Shown: in pieces, positions 45,206-55,645 of the stretch | Layout: every line of letters begins with the position of its first letter | How positions within the stretch are numbered: the stretch's first letter is position 1 | Origin: an uncultured Pelagibacteraceae bacterium | Lineage (GTDB): Bacteria > Pseudomonadota > Alphaproteobacteria > Pelagibacterales > Pelagibacteraceae | DNA: 64,000 nucleotides | Assembly: GCA_902604055.1 (NCBI GenBank) | Contig: CACKXA010000002.1 | Coordinates: 34,711 to 98,710 of the forward strand | Direction of reading: 5' to 3' | The notes under the pieces: generated by a model | Told to the model about the DNA's origin: nothing | What the model saw: the letters and a program-made list of their open reading frames with translations, nothing else | The model's database searches: none | Made by a program: the position numbers and the translations under genes

Positions 45206-47397
45206 TGAGAAAAGTAATTTTCACTATAAGTATAATATTTATTACCTTCGTTATCCTAATAATTTCAATATTATCAACCGTTGGTTATGAGACGAATAAA
45301 TTTAATAATTTTATAGAAAATAAAATTTCAGAAAATAACAAAAGCGTAAATTTAAAATTAGAAAAGATAAAATTCAAATTCGATATAAAAAAATTTAATT
45401 TATTTTTAGGAACAAAAACACCATCTTTAAAATATAAAAATCAAAATATATCAATTAATAGTATAAAAGTTTATTTAGACTTCGTTTCATTGATCACTTC
45501 AAAACCAAAAATTAATAAAGTTAACATTCTATCCAAAGAGATAAATTTAGATCAATTAAAAAATGTTCTTAAAAAAACTAAACCATCTACTTTGAATAGT
45601 TATATTATTAATCAAGTAAATGCAGGTGAATTTATTTTTAACCTAGAGCTATATTTTGATGAAGACTTAAAAATTAATAATTATATCACTAAAGGAGAAG
45701 TTAGAGACATGAATACTAACATAACTAAAGATTTAATTATAAAAAAAATAAACTTCAATTTTTTTGCAGATCAATCAGATATTCTTGTTAAAAATATTAA
45801 AGCCCAAATGAATGGGGTTGTGATAAAAGAAGGTAATTTCCAAATTCAAAAAAATAAAGAAATAAATCTAAAGTCTGATTTTAAAACAGAAATTAAGCTT
45901 AATAACAAAAATTCAGCGAAGTATTTATCCTTTTTTAAAAAAAACTTTTTTGTTGAGGAAGAAGTTAATTTAAACACTAGTTTAGATAATATATTGAATA
46001 TTACTTTCGATGAGACATTTAAGATAAAAAACTACACCTTAAATAGCAAAGGAGATTTAAAAAATTTGATTTTAAAACTAAAAAAATCAATTCAAAACCC
46101 TTTCTTAAAAAATAAAATAGAAAATATACATTTTAAGAATACAAATTATAAAATACGCTATGACTCTAATAAAAAAAATAATTTTTCTGTGTCTGGAAAT
46201 TACAGTTTAAATAATCAAAATTATCAAAAATTTCAATTTAAAAATAATTTCACAGATAAAATAAATAAAATTGATCTCAATCTAGATCTTTTTGAACAAC
46301 TGAATATTGATTTTATAAATTACGAAAAAATAGAAAGCGATTTAGCAAAAATTAATTTGAATATTATAGCTGAAAAAGATTTTATACATATTAAAAAATT
46401 TAATTTTAAGGAAAATAAAAATTTATTTTCAATTGAAAATCTTAAATTAAGAAAAGAAAATCTTATTTCTCTAGGTCAAATTAAAGTTAAAACGTATAAA
46501 AAAAATGATTTAAAAAATGACCTTACAGTTGAATTTGGAAAAAAAGTGAAAATTTATGGTACTAGTTTCGATGCAAAAAACTTAGGAAAATATTTTAACA
46601 ATAAATCAAATAACAAACTTTTAGATAAAATTAACAAAAATATTGATATTGATATAAAAAATATTGATACCCCCTTATCAAAAAAACTAAAGAACTTTAA
46701 ATTGATTGGAATTATCGAAAAAGGAAAATTTGTTAAGATTTCATCTAAAGGTGACTTTGGTAACGACAAATATTTAGACATAACCATGAAAAATGATGAA
46801 AAGAGTAATAAAAAATACTTAGAAATTTATTCTGATTTTCCCCAACCTTTACTTGCTGAATATCCTTTTTTTAAAGGCTTAATGGAAGGCAATTTAACGT
46901 TTTCATCTATAATAGATGTTTCTCAATCCTCATCAAAACTGTTAATTGAAGATTTTAAAGTTATCAATGCACCAGGCATGGTTAAACTTTTATCTTTAGC
47001 AGATTTTGGAGGATTAGCAGATCTGGCAGAAGGCGAAGGTTTGTCTTTTGAAAGACTAGAAATTAAAATGAGTAAAAATGATAAACTACTAACTATAGAT
47101 GAATTGTTTGCTGTTGGTCCCAGTATATCAGTTCTTATGGATGGATACAGTGAAGTAGGTGGTTTAGTAAGTTTAAGAGGAACGTTAGTTCCGGCAAAAA
47201 ATTTAAATAAGTTTTTGTCTAAAATTCCAGTGATTGGAGATATAATTATTCCAAAAGAAGTTGGAGAGGGTTTATTTGGTGTTAGTTTTAAAATGAAAGG
47301 TAATCCTGGTAAGATTAAAACAACCATTAATCCAATTAAAACCTTAACCCCACGTTTTATAACAAAAGCATTAGAAAAATCAAAAAAATCTAAATAA
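45205..47397 (+). CDS. AsmA-like / DUF3971 family envelope protein
   Basis: The 730-residue protein has one N-terminal membrane helix (about 5-25) and a long beta-rich periplasmic body. The C-terminal block (INAPGMVKLLSLADFGGLADL, VGPSISVLMDGYSEVGGLVSLRGTLVPAKNLN) is typical of AsmA-like YhdP-type proteins. Relatives bridge inner and outer membranes and move phospholipids, so a role in lipid transport is likely by family. It starts on the last base of prfB and overlaps tyrS on the other strand by 8 bases. Confidence 0.85.
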   Translation: MRKVIFTISIIFITFVILIISILSTVGYETNKFNNFIENKISENNKSVNLKLEKIKFKFDIKKFNLFLGTKTPSLKYKNQNISINSIKVYLDFVSLITSKPKINKVNILSKEINLDQLKNVLKKTKPSTLNSYIINQVNAGEFIFNLELYFDEDLKINNYITKGEVRDMNTNITKDLIIKKINFNFFADQSDILVKNIKAQMNGVVIKEGNFQIQKNKEINLKSDFKTEIKLNNKNSAKYLSFFKKNFFVEEEVNLNTSLDNILNITFDETFKIKNYTLNSKGDLKNLILKLKKSIQNPFLKNKIENIHFKNTNYKIRYDSNKKNNFSVSGNYSLNNQNYQKFQFKNNFTDKINKIDLNLDLFEQLNIDFINYEKIESDLAKINLNIIAEKDFIHIKKFNFKENKNLFSIENLKLRKENLISLGQIKVKTYKKNDLKNDLTVEFGKKVKIYGTSFDAKNLGKYFNNKSNNKLLDKINKNIDIDIKNIDTPLSKKLKNFKLIGIIEKGKFVKISSKGDFGNDKYLDITMKNDEKSNKKYLEIYSDFPQPLLAEYPFFKGLMEGNLTFSSIIDVSQSSSKLLIEDFKVINAPGMVKLLSLADFGGLADLAEGEGLSFERLEIKMSKNDKLLTIDELFAVGPSISVLMDGYSEVGGLVSLRGTLVPAKNLNKFLSKIPVIGDIIIPKEVGEGLFGVSFKMKGNPGKIKTTINPIKTLTPRFITKALEKSKKSK

Positions 47398-48631
47398 TTT
47401 TAATTAGATAGTGCTTTTTTTTACCAAAAGAAATCTTTAAAACTTTTTGATCACTAAAATCACTTAGTTGAACTATTTTATTTTCTTCTAATAAGATTTC
47501 ATTATTCATTTTCAGAGCACTACTTTTAATTGCTCTTCTAACATCACTTTTTGAAGACATAATTTTGTTATCAGATAATAGGTCTAATATCTTAATTCCA
47601 TTCTCTAGGTCATTCTTTTTTATTTTAATTTCTGGAAGATCTGTTCCCGACCCCCCTGACTCAAAAGTTTCTTTTGCAGTTTTTTCAGCTTTTTTGGAAG
47701 CTATTTCACCATGTAGTATTTTAGTTGCCTCATTAGCTAAAAGAATTTTCAATTTATTTATATTTTTTTCATTAACAACTAATTGCTCGATCCTTTCTGA
47801 TTTTATTTCAGTAAAAAAATATAAAAATTTTTTAACATCTCTATCATCTGTATTTCTCCAAAATTGCCAATAATCATAAGATGAAAATAAGTTTTCATTT
47901 AACCAGATAGCACCTTTCTCAGTTTTGCCCATTTTTGCGCCAGAGGCTAAAGTAATAAGTTGTGTTGTTAGACCAAAAGAATCTTTTTTTAACATTCTTC
48001 TAATAAGATCAACCCCATTAACAATATTACCCCACTGATCAGAACCACCGATTTGTAAAATACATTTTTTATCTTTGTAAAGTTTATAGAAATCATACGC
48101 TTGTAAAATCATATAATTAAATTCCATATAACTTAATGATTGTTCCCTATCTAATCTCAGTTTTACACTATCAAAAGTTAACATTTTGTTTAATGTGAAT
48201 TGAGAACCTATATTTCTTAAAAAATCTATGTAATTTAATTTTGAAAGCCAGTCATAATTATTAACAAAAATAGGTTTAGTTTTTTTATTTTTTGTATCAA
48301 GAATTTTTAAAAAAACTTTTTTTATATTTTTTATATTTTCGGAAATTTCTTTTTGTTTTAAAATCTTTCTGGTTGAGTCTTTTCCAGACGGATCCCCTAT
48401 TAGTGTAGTACCTCCCCCCATCAACACTATGGGTCGATGGCCATGTTTTTGCATAAGTCTTAAAATCATTATTTGCAGCAAACTTCCTACGTGCAAGCTA
48501 CTTGCTGTACAGTCAAAACCAATATAAGCATTTATCTTTTGCTTATTGCAAATTTCATCTAATCCATCTAAATCTGTACAATGATTTAAATACCCACGTT
48601 TTTGGAGCTCATTTAAAAAAGCATTTTTCAT
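47390..48631 (-). CDS. tyrS: Tyrosine-tRNA ligase
   Basis: It charges tRNA-Tyr. The 413-residue class I enzyme has the HIGH-like motif in SSLHVGSLLQ, the tyrosine-binding QAYDFYKLY...QIGGSDQWGN, and KMGKT in place of KMSKS. The C-terminal S4-like RNA-binding domain carries SSKSDVRRAIKSSALKMN. The track ORF extends to 48793 into anmK antisense, but MKNAFLNELQKRGY at 48631 is the family start. Confidence 0.96.
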   Translation of the reverse strand: MKNAFLNELQKRGYLNHCTDLDGLDEICNKQKINAYIGFDCTASSLHVGSLLQIMILRLMQKHGHRPIVLMGGGTTLIGDPSGKDSTRKILKQKEISENIKNIKKVFLKILDTKNKKTKPIFVNNYDWLSKLNYIDFLRNIGSQFTLNKMLTFDSVKLRLDREQSLSYMEFNYMILQAYDFYKLYKDKKCILQIGGSDQWGNIVNGVDLIRRMLKKDSFGLTTQLITLASGAKMGKTEKGAIWLNENLFSSYDYWQFWRNTDDRDVKKFLYFFTEIKSERIEQLVVNEKNINKLKILLANEATKILHGEIASKKAEKTAKETFESGGSGTDLPEIKIKKNDLENGIKILDLLSDNKIMSSKSDVRRAIKSSALKMNNEILLEENKIVQLSDFSDQKVLKISFGKKKHYLIKII

Positions 48632-48686
48632 AGAACAATTCGTGTAATTAACTATTATACAAAAATTATTATAAATAAATAAAAAT

Positions 48687-49808
48687 ATGATGAAAGAATA
48701 CACATCTTTAGGCTTAATGAGTGGTACTTCTGGAGATGGGGTAGATGCATCACTAATAATATCTGATGGAGAAACAAAATATGAAGTAATCAAGGAAAAG
48801 TATTTTGAGTATGATCAAGAAATTTATAGAGAGATTCATAAGGTAAAAGAAAAAATTCAGAACCCAAAAGATTTAGAAAAATTTATTACGGAGATTAAAG
48901 AAATTGAGAGAAAAATCACTTTATTTCATGCAAAAGTTATTAAAGAAGTAGAAGCTGAAAAGATAGATTTGATAGGTTTTCACGGTCAAACTATTTTTCA
49001 TAGTCCTAAAGATAAAATTTCTAAACAACTAGGTGACGGCATGTTGCTATCTCAACTTACAAAACAAAAAATAGTTTGTAATTTTAGAAGTAATGACATT
49101 AAAAATGGCGGAGAGGGTGCACCTCTAACACCAATCTTTCATTTACTTATTGCAAAACAATATGAATTAGATTTACCAGTTTGTATTCTTAATATCGGGG
49201 GTATATCAAATGTAACTTTTATTACAGAACCTATAAATAAATTAAGTTTAATAAGTAAAGATACTGGACCAGGAAATTGTTTGATAGATAAATGGTTAAG
49301 AAAAAATTCCAAAAAGAAATTTGATGAAGATGGTCAGTTAGCTGCAAGAGGAAATATTAATGAAATTATACTTGAGCAAGCTCAAGAATTATTTTCACAT
49401 CGAAAAAATCAAAAAAATTTATCATTTGATACTGAGGACTTTGATATTTCTTTTGCCAGAGGTTTGTCTCTTGAAGATGGAGCCGCAACATTAACCAAAT
49501 TTACTTCTAAAATTATTAGCTCTTCTTTACTGCAGATCTGCTCTACAAAAACTTCATCACCGATTAAAGTGATAGTATGTGGAGGAGGCAGAAAAAACTT
49601 GACTATGATTGATCAAATAAAAAAAGATATTTCAAAAAAATTGACTATAAAAAATATTGATGACTATAAAATTAATGGTGACTTTATAGAATCCCAGGCA
49701 TTTGCTTTCTTAGCTATTAGAGCACATCTTGGATTGCCAAATTCTTTCCCTAAAACTACTGGATGTACAAAGCCAAGTGTTGGTGGCGATATTATAAACT
49801 TTAAATAA
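48687..49808 (+). CDS. anmK: Anhydro-N-acetylmuramic acid kinase
   Basis: It phosphorylates and opens 1,6-anhydroMurNAc released in cell-wall turnover. The 373-residue protein starts with GLMSGTSGDGVDASLI. DLIGFHGQTIFHSP, NIGGISNVTFI and DTGPGNCLIDKW follow. It is transcribed away from tyrS across a 55-base gap. Two adjacent ATGs (48687, 48690) are possible starts. The 3' end overlaps the convergent hydrolase gene by 8 bases. Confidence 0.95.
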   Translation: MMKEYTSLGLMSGTSGDGVDASLIISDGETKYEVIKEKYFEYDQEIYREIHKVKEKIQNPKDLEKFITEIKEIERKITLFHAKVIKEVEAEKIDLIGFHGQTIFHSPKDKISKQLGDGMLLSQLTKQKIVCNFRSNDIKNGGEGAPLTPIFHLLIAKQYELDLPVCILNIGGISNVTFITEPINKLSLISKDTGPGNCLIDKWLRKNSKKKFDEDGQLAARGNINEIILEQAQELFSHRKNQKNLSFDTEDFDISFARGLSLEDGAATLTKFTSKIISSSLLQICSTKTSSPIKVIVCGGGRKNLTMIDQIKKDISKKLTIKNIDDYKINGDFIESQAFAFLAIRAHLGLPNSFPKTTGCTKPSVGGDIINFK

Positions 49809-50457
49809 GAGCAGTTTTTTCTTTAATATATTTTTCAATTTCAACAGTTAGCTCTTTTTCTTTATTTTTAAAAAAATGATTTGAGCTTTTTATCTTTGAG
49901 AAAATTACCTCTACACCTTTTTGATGTTTAATTCTGTTATCCAATTCGATTATACTTTCCTTAGTAACTAGCTCATCGTTGTCACTATATATAACTTGGC
50001 CAGACGTAGGACATGGTGCTAAAAAAGAGAAATCATAAACGTTTGGTTGCGGAGATAAAGCAATAAAATTATTAACTTCTGGTCTTCTCATAATAAGTTG
50101 CATACATATTAGAGAACCAAATGAAAATCCTGAAACCCAACATTGACTATAGTCTAAATTTTGCCTTTCTATCCAGTCTAAAGCTGCTGCAGCATCTGAT
50201 AACTCTCCTTGTCCGTTATCAAAAATTCCATCACTTTTTCCTACACCTCTAAAATTTACCTTGATAACTGAGAATCCATTTTCTAAAAAAACATTGTACA
50301 TTAGTTGCACAATCCGATTATTCATTGTTCCACCGTATTGAGGGTGAGGATGTAAAACAATTGCAACGGGTGAACCAAATTTCGGATTCTTATAATACTT
50401 TGCTTCTAGTCTCCCAGCTGGTCCTGGTATAAAAATTTCTAAACTTTTTGGTTTCAT
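49801..50457 (-). CDS. Alpha/beta hydrolase (COG2945-like)
   Basis: The 218-residue protein has a compact alpha/beta fold. HPHPQYGGTMNN is a strong family motif, and the nucleophile serine is in SGFSFGS. The acid is probably in YSDNDELV and the histidine in SSNHFF. The substrate is unknown; an esterase or acylpeptide-type activity is likely by family. It is divergent from the suf regulator across a 132-base gap. Confidence 0.85.
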   Translation of the reverse strand: MKPKSLEIFIPGPAGRLEAKYYKNPKFGSPVAIVLHPHPQYGGTMNNRIVQLMYNVFLENGFSVIKVNFRGVGKSDGIFDNGQGELSDAAAALDWIERQNLDYSQCWVSGFSFGSLICMQLIMRRPEVNNFIALSPQPNVYDFSFLAPCPTSGQVIYSDNDELVTKESIIELDNRIKHQKGVEVIFSKIKSSNHFFKNKEKELTVEIEKYIKEKTALI

Positions 50458-50532
50458 TCTTAGTAATGATTATTATTTACAAAAAAAAGATAAACTTTAT
50501 AACATGTTTTCCTGCGTCAAATAAAATTTTTT

Positions 50533-50557
50533 AATTCCGAGTGTTACACTAGGAATT
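50533..50557. promoter_or_regulatory. 25-base near-perfect palindrome at the suf promoter
   Basis: Arms AATTCC and AGTGT face ACACT and GGAATT around a central T at 50545, with 11 of 12 positions paired (only 50539/50551 fail). An extended -10 (TG-T-TACACT, 50542-50550) lies inside, so a protein bound here would cover the promoter. TTGACT overlaps the 3' edge. It sits 33 bases before the Rrf2 regulator gene; autoregulation by that protein is a natural inference. Confidence 0.55.
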
Positions 50558-50589
50558 GACTTAGAATTATTGTATTACAACATTAATTT

Positions 50590-51012
50590 ATGAAACTAAC
50601 TTCTAAAGGAAGATACGCTGTAATGGCTATGGCTGATTTGGCCTCAAATACAAGGAGTGGCCCAATAAGCTTGTCCGAAATATCTCTTAGGCAAAACATT
50701 TCATTAGCCTATCTAGAACAAATTTTTATTAAATTGAAAAATAACAAATTAGTAAAAAGTTCTAGAGGTGCTTCAGGCGGGTATATTTTAGACAAACCGG
50801 CATCAGAAATAAAAATTTCTAATATAATTTTTGCAGTAGATGAAGAGGTAAAAGTTTTAAGTTGTAACAAAAATTCAAAAAAAGGTTGCAACAATAAATC
50901 TAACAAATGTATAACTCATAATTTATGGGACCAATTAGATCGTCATATTCACGGATTTTTTGAAAAAGTAAAATTACAAGATCTTGTTAAGCAGAATTCA
51001 CACCAAAGATAA
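50590..51012 (+). CDS. iscR: Rrf2/IscR-type regulator of the suf operon
   Basis: This winged-helix regulator probably senses Fe-S status. [18 protein letters not shown] is the family N-terminus, and [31 protein letters not shown] is the HTH-wing. Three cysteines and a histidine, C-x7-C-x6-C-x2-H, follow ([12 protein letters not shown]...CITH). E. coli IscR uses a tighter C-x5-C-x5-C-x2-H. The gene is two bases from sufB and downstream of a palindromic candidate operator. The symbol follows family; SufR-like naming would also be fair. Confidence 0.9.
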   Translation: MKLTSKGRYAVMAMADLASNTRSGPISLSEISLRQNISLAYLEQIFIKLKNNKLVKSSRGASGGYILDKPASEIKISNIIFAVDEEVKVLSCNKNSKKGCNNKSNKCITHNLWDQLDRHIHGFFEKVKLQDLVKQNSHQR

Positions 51013-51014
51013 TT

Positions 51015-52451
51015 ATGAGTAATCAAAATATAAATAAAACCAAAGAATACAAATACGGATTTTCCACTGATATTGAAAGCATTAAAGCTCCAAAAGGATT
51101 GTCAGAAAATACGATTAAGTTTATTTCAGAAATAAAAAAGGAGCCTAAATGGATGCTTGAATGGAGGTTAAAAGCATATAAAAGATTAAAAGCATCTAAA
51201 GAGCCTGATTGGCAAAAACCAAAATTTCCTAAAATAGATTATCAAAACTTGTATTATTATTCAGCTCCAAAGAGTATTAAGGATAAACCTAAAAGCTTAG
51301 ATGAAGTTGATCCTAAACTTATTGAAACATATCAGAAACTTGGAATTCCATTAAATGAGCAAAAAAAATTAAGTGGAGTTGCCGTTGACGCTGTATTTGA
51401 CTCAGTATCGGTAGCAACTACTTATAAAGAAGAATTGACGAAGAAAGGTATAATTTTTTGTCCAATATCAGAGGCAATACAAAAACATCCCGAACTAGTA
51501 AAAAAATATCTTGGATCTGTTATTCCTATTTCTGACCATTACTTCGCAACTTTAAATTCTGCAGTCTTTACAGATGGATCTTTTGTTTACATTCCTCCAA
51601 ACACAAAATGTCCTATGGAGCTATCGACTTATTTTAGAATTAATTCTTCAGAAACAGGTCAATTTGAAAGAACTTTAATAATCGCTGATAAAGGAAGTTA
51701 TGTAAGTTATTTGGAGGGATGTACCGCTCCTATGAGAGATGAAAATCAATTACATGCAGCTAATGTCGAGCTTATAGCTTTAGATGACGCTGAAATAAAG
51801 TATTCAACCGTACAAAACTGGTATCCAGGAGACGAAAATGGAAAAGGTGGAATATACAACTTTGTGACAAAACGAGGAGCATGTAGAGGAAAAAATTCAA
51901 AAATTTCATGGACTCAAGTTGAAACAGGTTCAGCTATAACATGGAAATATCCAAGCTGCATTTTACAAGGAGATAATTCGGTTGGTGAGTTTTATTCAAT
52001 AGCGATAACCAATAATCATCAAAAAGCCGACACAGGAACTAAAATGATACATCTTGGAAAAAATACAAAAAGTAAAATTATTTCAAAAGGAATATCAGCT
52101 GGAAAAGCTGACAACACTTATAGGGGGCTGGTTGATATTGGAAGAAAAGCCTCAAACTCAAGAAATTATACTCAATGTGACTCTTTATTAATGGGAAATA
52201 AATGCGGAGCACATACGATTCCGTATATGAAAAATAAAAATTCATCTTCAACTATTGAACATGAGGCTACTACATCAAAAATAAACGATGAACAATTGTT
52301 TTATTGTAATCAAAGAGGACTCAACCAGGAGGAGGCAGTCAGTTTGATTGTAAACGGTTTTTGTAAAGATGTATTACAGCAATTGCCAATGGAATTTGCA
52401 GTTGAGGCTCAAAAATTAGTAGGAATTAGTTTAGAAGGAAGCGTTGGATAA
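51015..52451 (+). CDS. sufB: Fe-S cluster assembly protein SufB
   Basis: SufB is the scaffold half of the SufBC2D complex. The 478-residue protein has the family sequences [15 protein letters not shown]-like [44 protein letters not shown]-like [18 protein letters not shown] and the C-terminal glutamate-rich segment. The stop and sufC ATG share one base. A complete gene. Confidence 0.97.
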   Translation: MSNQNINKTKEYKYGFSTDIESIKAPKGLSENTIKFISEIKKEPKWMLEWRLKAYKRLKASKEPDWQKPKFPKIDYQNLYYYSAPKSIKDKPKSLDEVDPKLIETYQKLGIPLNEQKKLSGVAVDAVFDSVSVATTYKEELTKKGIIFCPISEAIQKHPELVKKYLGSVIPISDHYFATLNSAVFTDGSFVYIPPNTKCPMELSTYFRINSSETGQFERTLIIADKGSYVSYLEGCTAPMRDENQLHAANVELIALDDAEIKYSTVQNWYPGDENGKGGIYNFVTKRGACRGKNSKISWTQVETGSAITWKYPSCILQGDNSVGEFYSIAITNNHQKADTGTKMIHLGKNTKSKIISKGISAGKADNTYRGLVDIGRKASNSRNYTQCDSLLMGNKCGAHTIPYMKNKNSSSTIEHEATTSKINDEQLFYCNQRGLNQEEAVSLIVNGFCKDVLQQLPMEFAVEAQKLVGISLEGSVG

Positions 52452-53185
52452 TGTTAGAAATTAAAAATTTAAAGGCATCGATTAACAACAAAGAAATTTT
52501 AAAAGGCGTAGATATTTCTATCCAACCAGGAGAACTTCATGCAATTATGGGACCAAATGGATCTGGAAAAAGCACACTAGCTAATGTGTTATCAGGCAAA
52601 GACGGCTATGAAGTTTCAGGGGAATTGAAGTATCAAGGAAAAGACTTAATTAATATTCCGATAGATGAAAGAGCTCAAAAGGGTATTTTTTTAGCTTTTC
52701 AATATCCGACAGAAATTCCAGGAGTTAATACTAATAATTTTTTAAAGACCTCTCTAAATAAAATTAAGAAAGCAAGAGGGGAAAAGGAGATGGACACTCT
52801 GTCATTTATCAAAATGATTAAAGAAAAATCAAATGAACTAGGAATGAATGAGAATATGTTGTCTAGACAACTTAATGTAGGTTTTTCTGGAGGAGAGAAA
52901 AAAAAAAATGAAATATTACAAATGAAAATTTTAAATCCTAACCTAGCAATTCTTGATGAAACTGACTCGGGATTAGATATAGATGCGTTAAAAACTGTGG
53001 CTAAAGGGGTTAATTCTACTAGAGATAAAAATAAATCTTTTTTAGTGATTACTCATTACCAAAGACTTTTAAATTATATTAAACCAGACTTTGTACATGT
53101 ATTAGCCGATGGAAAGATTATTAAATCTGGTTCTATGGAATTAGCTGAACAGTTGGAAAAAACTGGGTACAAAGGAATAAATTAA
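52451..53185 (+). CDS. sufC: Fe-S cluster assembly ATPase SufC
   Basis: SufC is the ABC-type ATPase that drives SufB-SufD rearrangement. The 244-residue protein has Walker A GPNGSGKST, the Q-loop FLAFQYPTEIPGV, the signature-like GFSGGEKKKNE and Walker B AILDETDSGLD. It starts on the last base of sufB and is followed by sufD after one base. Confidence 0.98.
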   Translation: MLEIKNLKASINNKEILKGVDISIQPGELHAIMGPNGSGKSTLANVLSGKDGYEVSGELKYQGKDLINIPIDERAQKGIFLAFQYPTEIPGVNTNNFLKTSLNKIKKARGEKEMDTLSFIKMIKEKSNELGMNENMLSRQLNVGFSGGEKKKNEILQMKILNPNLAILDETDSGLDIDALKTVAKGVNSTRDKNKSFLVITHYQRLLNYIKPDFVHVLADGKIIKSGSMELAEQLEKTGYKGIN

Positions 53186-53186
53186 G

Positions 53187-54437
53187 ATGCTAGATTTTAA
53201 ACCGAATGAAAAAGAGATTGAAAAAATAGGAAAATTTTCTATTGAAGAAAAAAATTTTAGAATTGAAAATCTTAAAAACTTTAACAGTGTAGGATTTCCT
53301 AATAAATTAGTTGAAGATTGGAAATTTTCTGATTTAAGACATATTGTTTCTAAAAATTTTGCAAAATTAGATTTAAAACTTAAACCTTCAAAAGAAGAAA
53401 ATTTCGATTTTATAAAAGACTTTGAGCACAATTATATTGTTCTAGTTAACGGCAGATTAACGAGTAACAGCTTTCAGCATGAAGACAATAGTCAAATTGT
53501 AATTAACCCTTACTTAAATAAAGATTTTTCAAATAAAAAAGAAAAAAATCCACTAATCAACCTTAATTATGCCTTATCAATAGAGGGATTTAATTTAGAG
53601 GTAAAAGATAATTATAAATTTAATAAAGTTTTAGTAATTTACAATCTATTTACCAAGGACTTGAATGAAAATATTTTGAACAGCCAAAATAGAATTAAGA
53701 TAGGAAAGAACTCGGAATTACATGTTTTTGATTACGTTATCAACAAATCTGAAAAAAATTTTTTTAACAATGTTTATGAAGACTTATATCTTGCAGAATC
53801 ATCTGTTTTTAAAAATATAAGTATTCAAAAAAATAGAAGTAATGGATTTTTTCATAAATTTTCTAAAAATATTCTTTCTTCAAAATCAAATTATAGCTCA
53901 TTTATTTTTCCTCTAGGTCTCAAATTTGATAAATTAGATTTAGAATTTAATTTAGAGGGAGAAAATATTGAATGCAATTTACAAGCAGCCTCATTTCTTA
54001 ATAAGGGTGACCATCAAGAGATCAAAACTAGAGTTAATCATCTTGCTCCAAATTGTAAAAGTTACCAAAAAGTAAAAAATGTTATCGATTTAGATAGTAA
54101 AGGTGTTTATCAAGGAAAAATATTCGTTAAAAATATTGCTCAAAAAACTGACGCTTACCAACTTAGTAAAGCTATTTTGTTAGACGAGAGTTCAGAATTT
54201 GATTCTAAGCCAGAATTAGAAATTTACGCAGATGACGTTAAATGCTCTCATGGATCAACATCTGGAAGTGTAGAAAAAGACTCAATTTATTATTTAATGA
54301 CAAGAGGTTTAAGTAAAAATGAGTCTGTTAAACTACTAATTAATGGATTCCTTAGTGAAATTATAGTTTCTATAAAAAGCAAAACAATGAAAAATTTCAT
54401 CGAACAAAAATTACTTAGTCAAATTTATGAACATTAA
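53187..54437 (+). CDS. sufD: Fe-S cluster assembly protein SufD
   Basis: SufD pairs with SufB in the scaffold complex. The 416-residue protein has a divergent N-terminus with EDWKFSDLRHIV, then the beta-helix core. KCSHGSTSGSVEKDSIYYLMTRGLS, in the C-terminal part, carries the conserved histidine region. It overlaps sufS by 11 bases. Confidence 0.95.
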   Translation: MLDFKPNEKEIEKIGKFSIEEKNFRIENLKNFNSVGFPNKLVEDWKFSDLRHIVSKNFAKLDLKLKPSKEENFDFIKDFEHNYIVLVNGRLTSNSFQHEDNSQIVINPYLNKDFSNKKEKNPLINLNYALSIEGFNLEVKDNYKFNKVLVIYNLFTKDLNENILNSQNRIKIGKNSELHVFDYVINKSEKNFFNNVYEDLYLAESSVFKNISIQKNRSNGFFHKFSKNILSSKSNYSSFIFPLGLKFDKLDLEFNLEGENIECNLQAASFLNKGDHQEIKTRVNHLAPNCKSYQKVKNVIDLDSKGVYQGKIFVKNIAQKTDAYQLSKAILLDESSEFDSKPELEIYADDVKCSHGSTSGSVEKDSIYYLMTRGLSKNESVKLLINGFLSEIIVSIKSKTMKNFIEQKLLSQIYEH

Positions 54438-55645
54438 AAATATTAAATCTGAATTCCCAATATTTAAACAAAAAATAAATGGTAAACCTCTTGTTTATTT
54501 GGATAGTGCAAATTCATCCCAAAAACCACAAGTTGTAATAAATAGATTGTCAAATTTTTATGAATCTGAATTTTCAAATGTTGGAAGAAGTGTTCATTCT
54601 TTAGCTGTTAAAGCAACAAATCAATTTGAAAACGCAAGAGATAAAGTTAAAAAACTATATAAATGCAAAATACAGAGAAGAAATAATTTTTACCAAAGGC
54701 GCAACGGAGTCAATTAATTTAATCGCTTCATCCTACGGAGAAAAATTTATAAAGGAGGGAGACGAAATTTTGACTACGGAATTAGAACACCATTCAAATT
54801 ATGTTCCTTGGCATTTTTTAAGACAAAAAAAAGGTGCGAAAATAAAATTTGCACCAGTAAATAAGAGGGGAGAAGTTGAAATTGATGAGATAAAAAAATT
54901 AATTTCTAGTAAGACAAAAATGATAGCAGTAACTCATATATCAAACGTAACTGGAGCTATTATGCCAATAAAAAAAATTGTTGATTTAGCTAAAGAAAAA
55001 AACATACCCGTTTTGGTGGATGGAACTCAAGGTGCACCTCACTTAAAAATAGATATACAAGAATTAGATTGCGATTTTTATGCAATATCGTGTCACAAAA
55101 TGTATGGGCCGAATGGATTAGGCATTCTTTATGCTAAAAAAAAATGGCTAGAAGAGCTACCCCCATATCAGGGTGGAGGAGGAATGATAAGCGAAGTGTT
55201 AAAGGAAAAGATATCTTTTGCCAATTCTCCAACTAAGTTTGAAGCTGGAACAATGCAAACTGCAGAGGTCGTAGCTTTTTCAGAAGCAATTAAATTCATA
55301 GAAGATTTGGGGATTGATAATATTCAAAATCATGAAAATGAAATTTTGGAATATGGTATTGAAAAATTAAAAAAAAATAATTCAGTAAATATAATAGGAG
55401 AACCAAAAGAAAGAGGTTCTGTTTTAACCTTTACGATTAAAGGAATACATCCTCACGATATTGCAACTATATTAGATGAAGATGGTGTCGCTATTAGAGC
55501 AGGACATCATTGTTGTCAAATTTTACATGACAAAATGGGTATACCCGCTACAGCGAGAGCTTCGATTGGAGTTTACAATTCCAAAGAAGACATAGATATA
55601 CTTTCAAAAGCAATAGATAACTGTAAAAAAATTTTTAATATTTAA
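54427..55645 (+). CDS. sufS: Cysteine desulfurase SufS, interrupted by one-base frameshift
   Basis: SufS removes sulfur from cysteine for cluster building. The frame from 54427 (FPIFKQKINGKPLVYLDSANSSQKP) runs to about 54655, then the family sequence continues in the +1 frame (INAKYREEIIFTKGATESIN). Removing one A from the AAAAAA run at 54649-54654 restores one unbroken frame of about 405 residues. The track shows two ORFs, 96 and 339 residues. PLP lysine (SCHKMYG) and catalytic cysteine (AGHHCCQIL) are intact downstream. Operon neighbours are whole, so a homopolymer sequencing error is likelier than loss; a real mutation or slippage is possible. Confidence 0.92.

Noticed and set aside
48632-48793. 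N-terminal extension of the tyrS ORF
   Set aside because: It runs into anmK on the other strand, is hydrophobic and unlike TyrRS, and a good ATG with family sequence begins at 48631.
54626-54670. Programmed frameshift in sufS
   Set aside because: No known +1 slip signal or stop codon sits at the shift point. A homopolymer error or mutation explains it more simply, though slippage was kept as a possibility.
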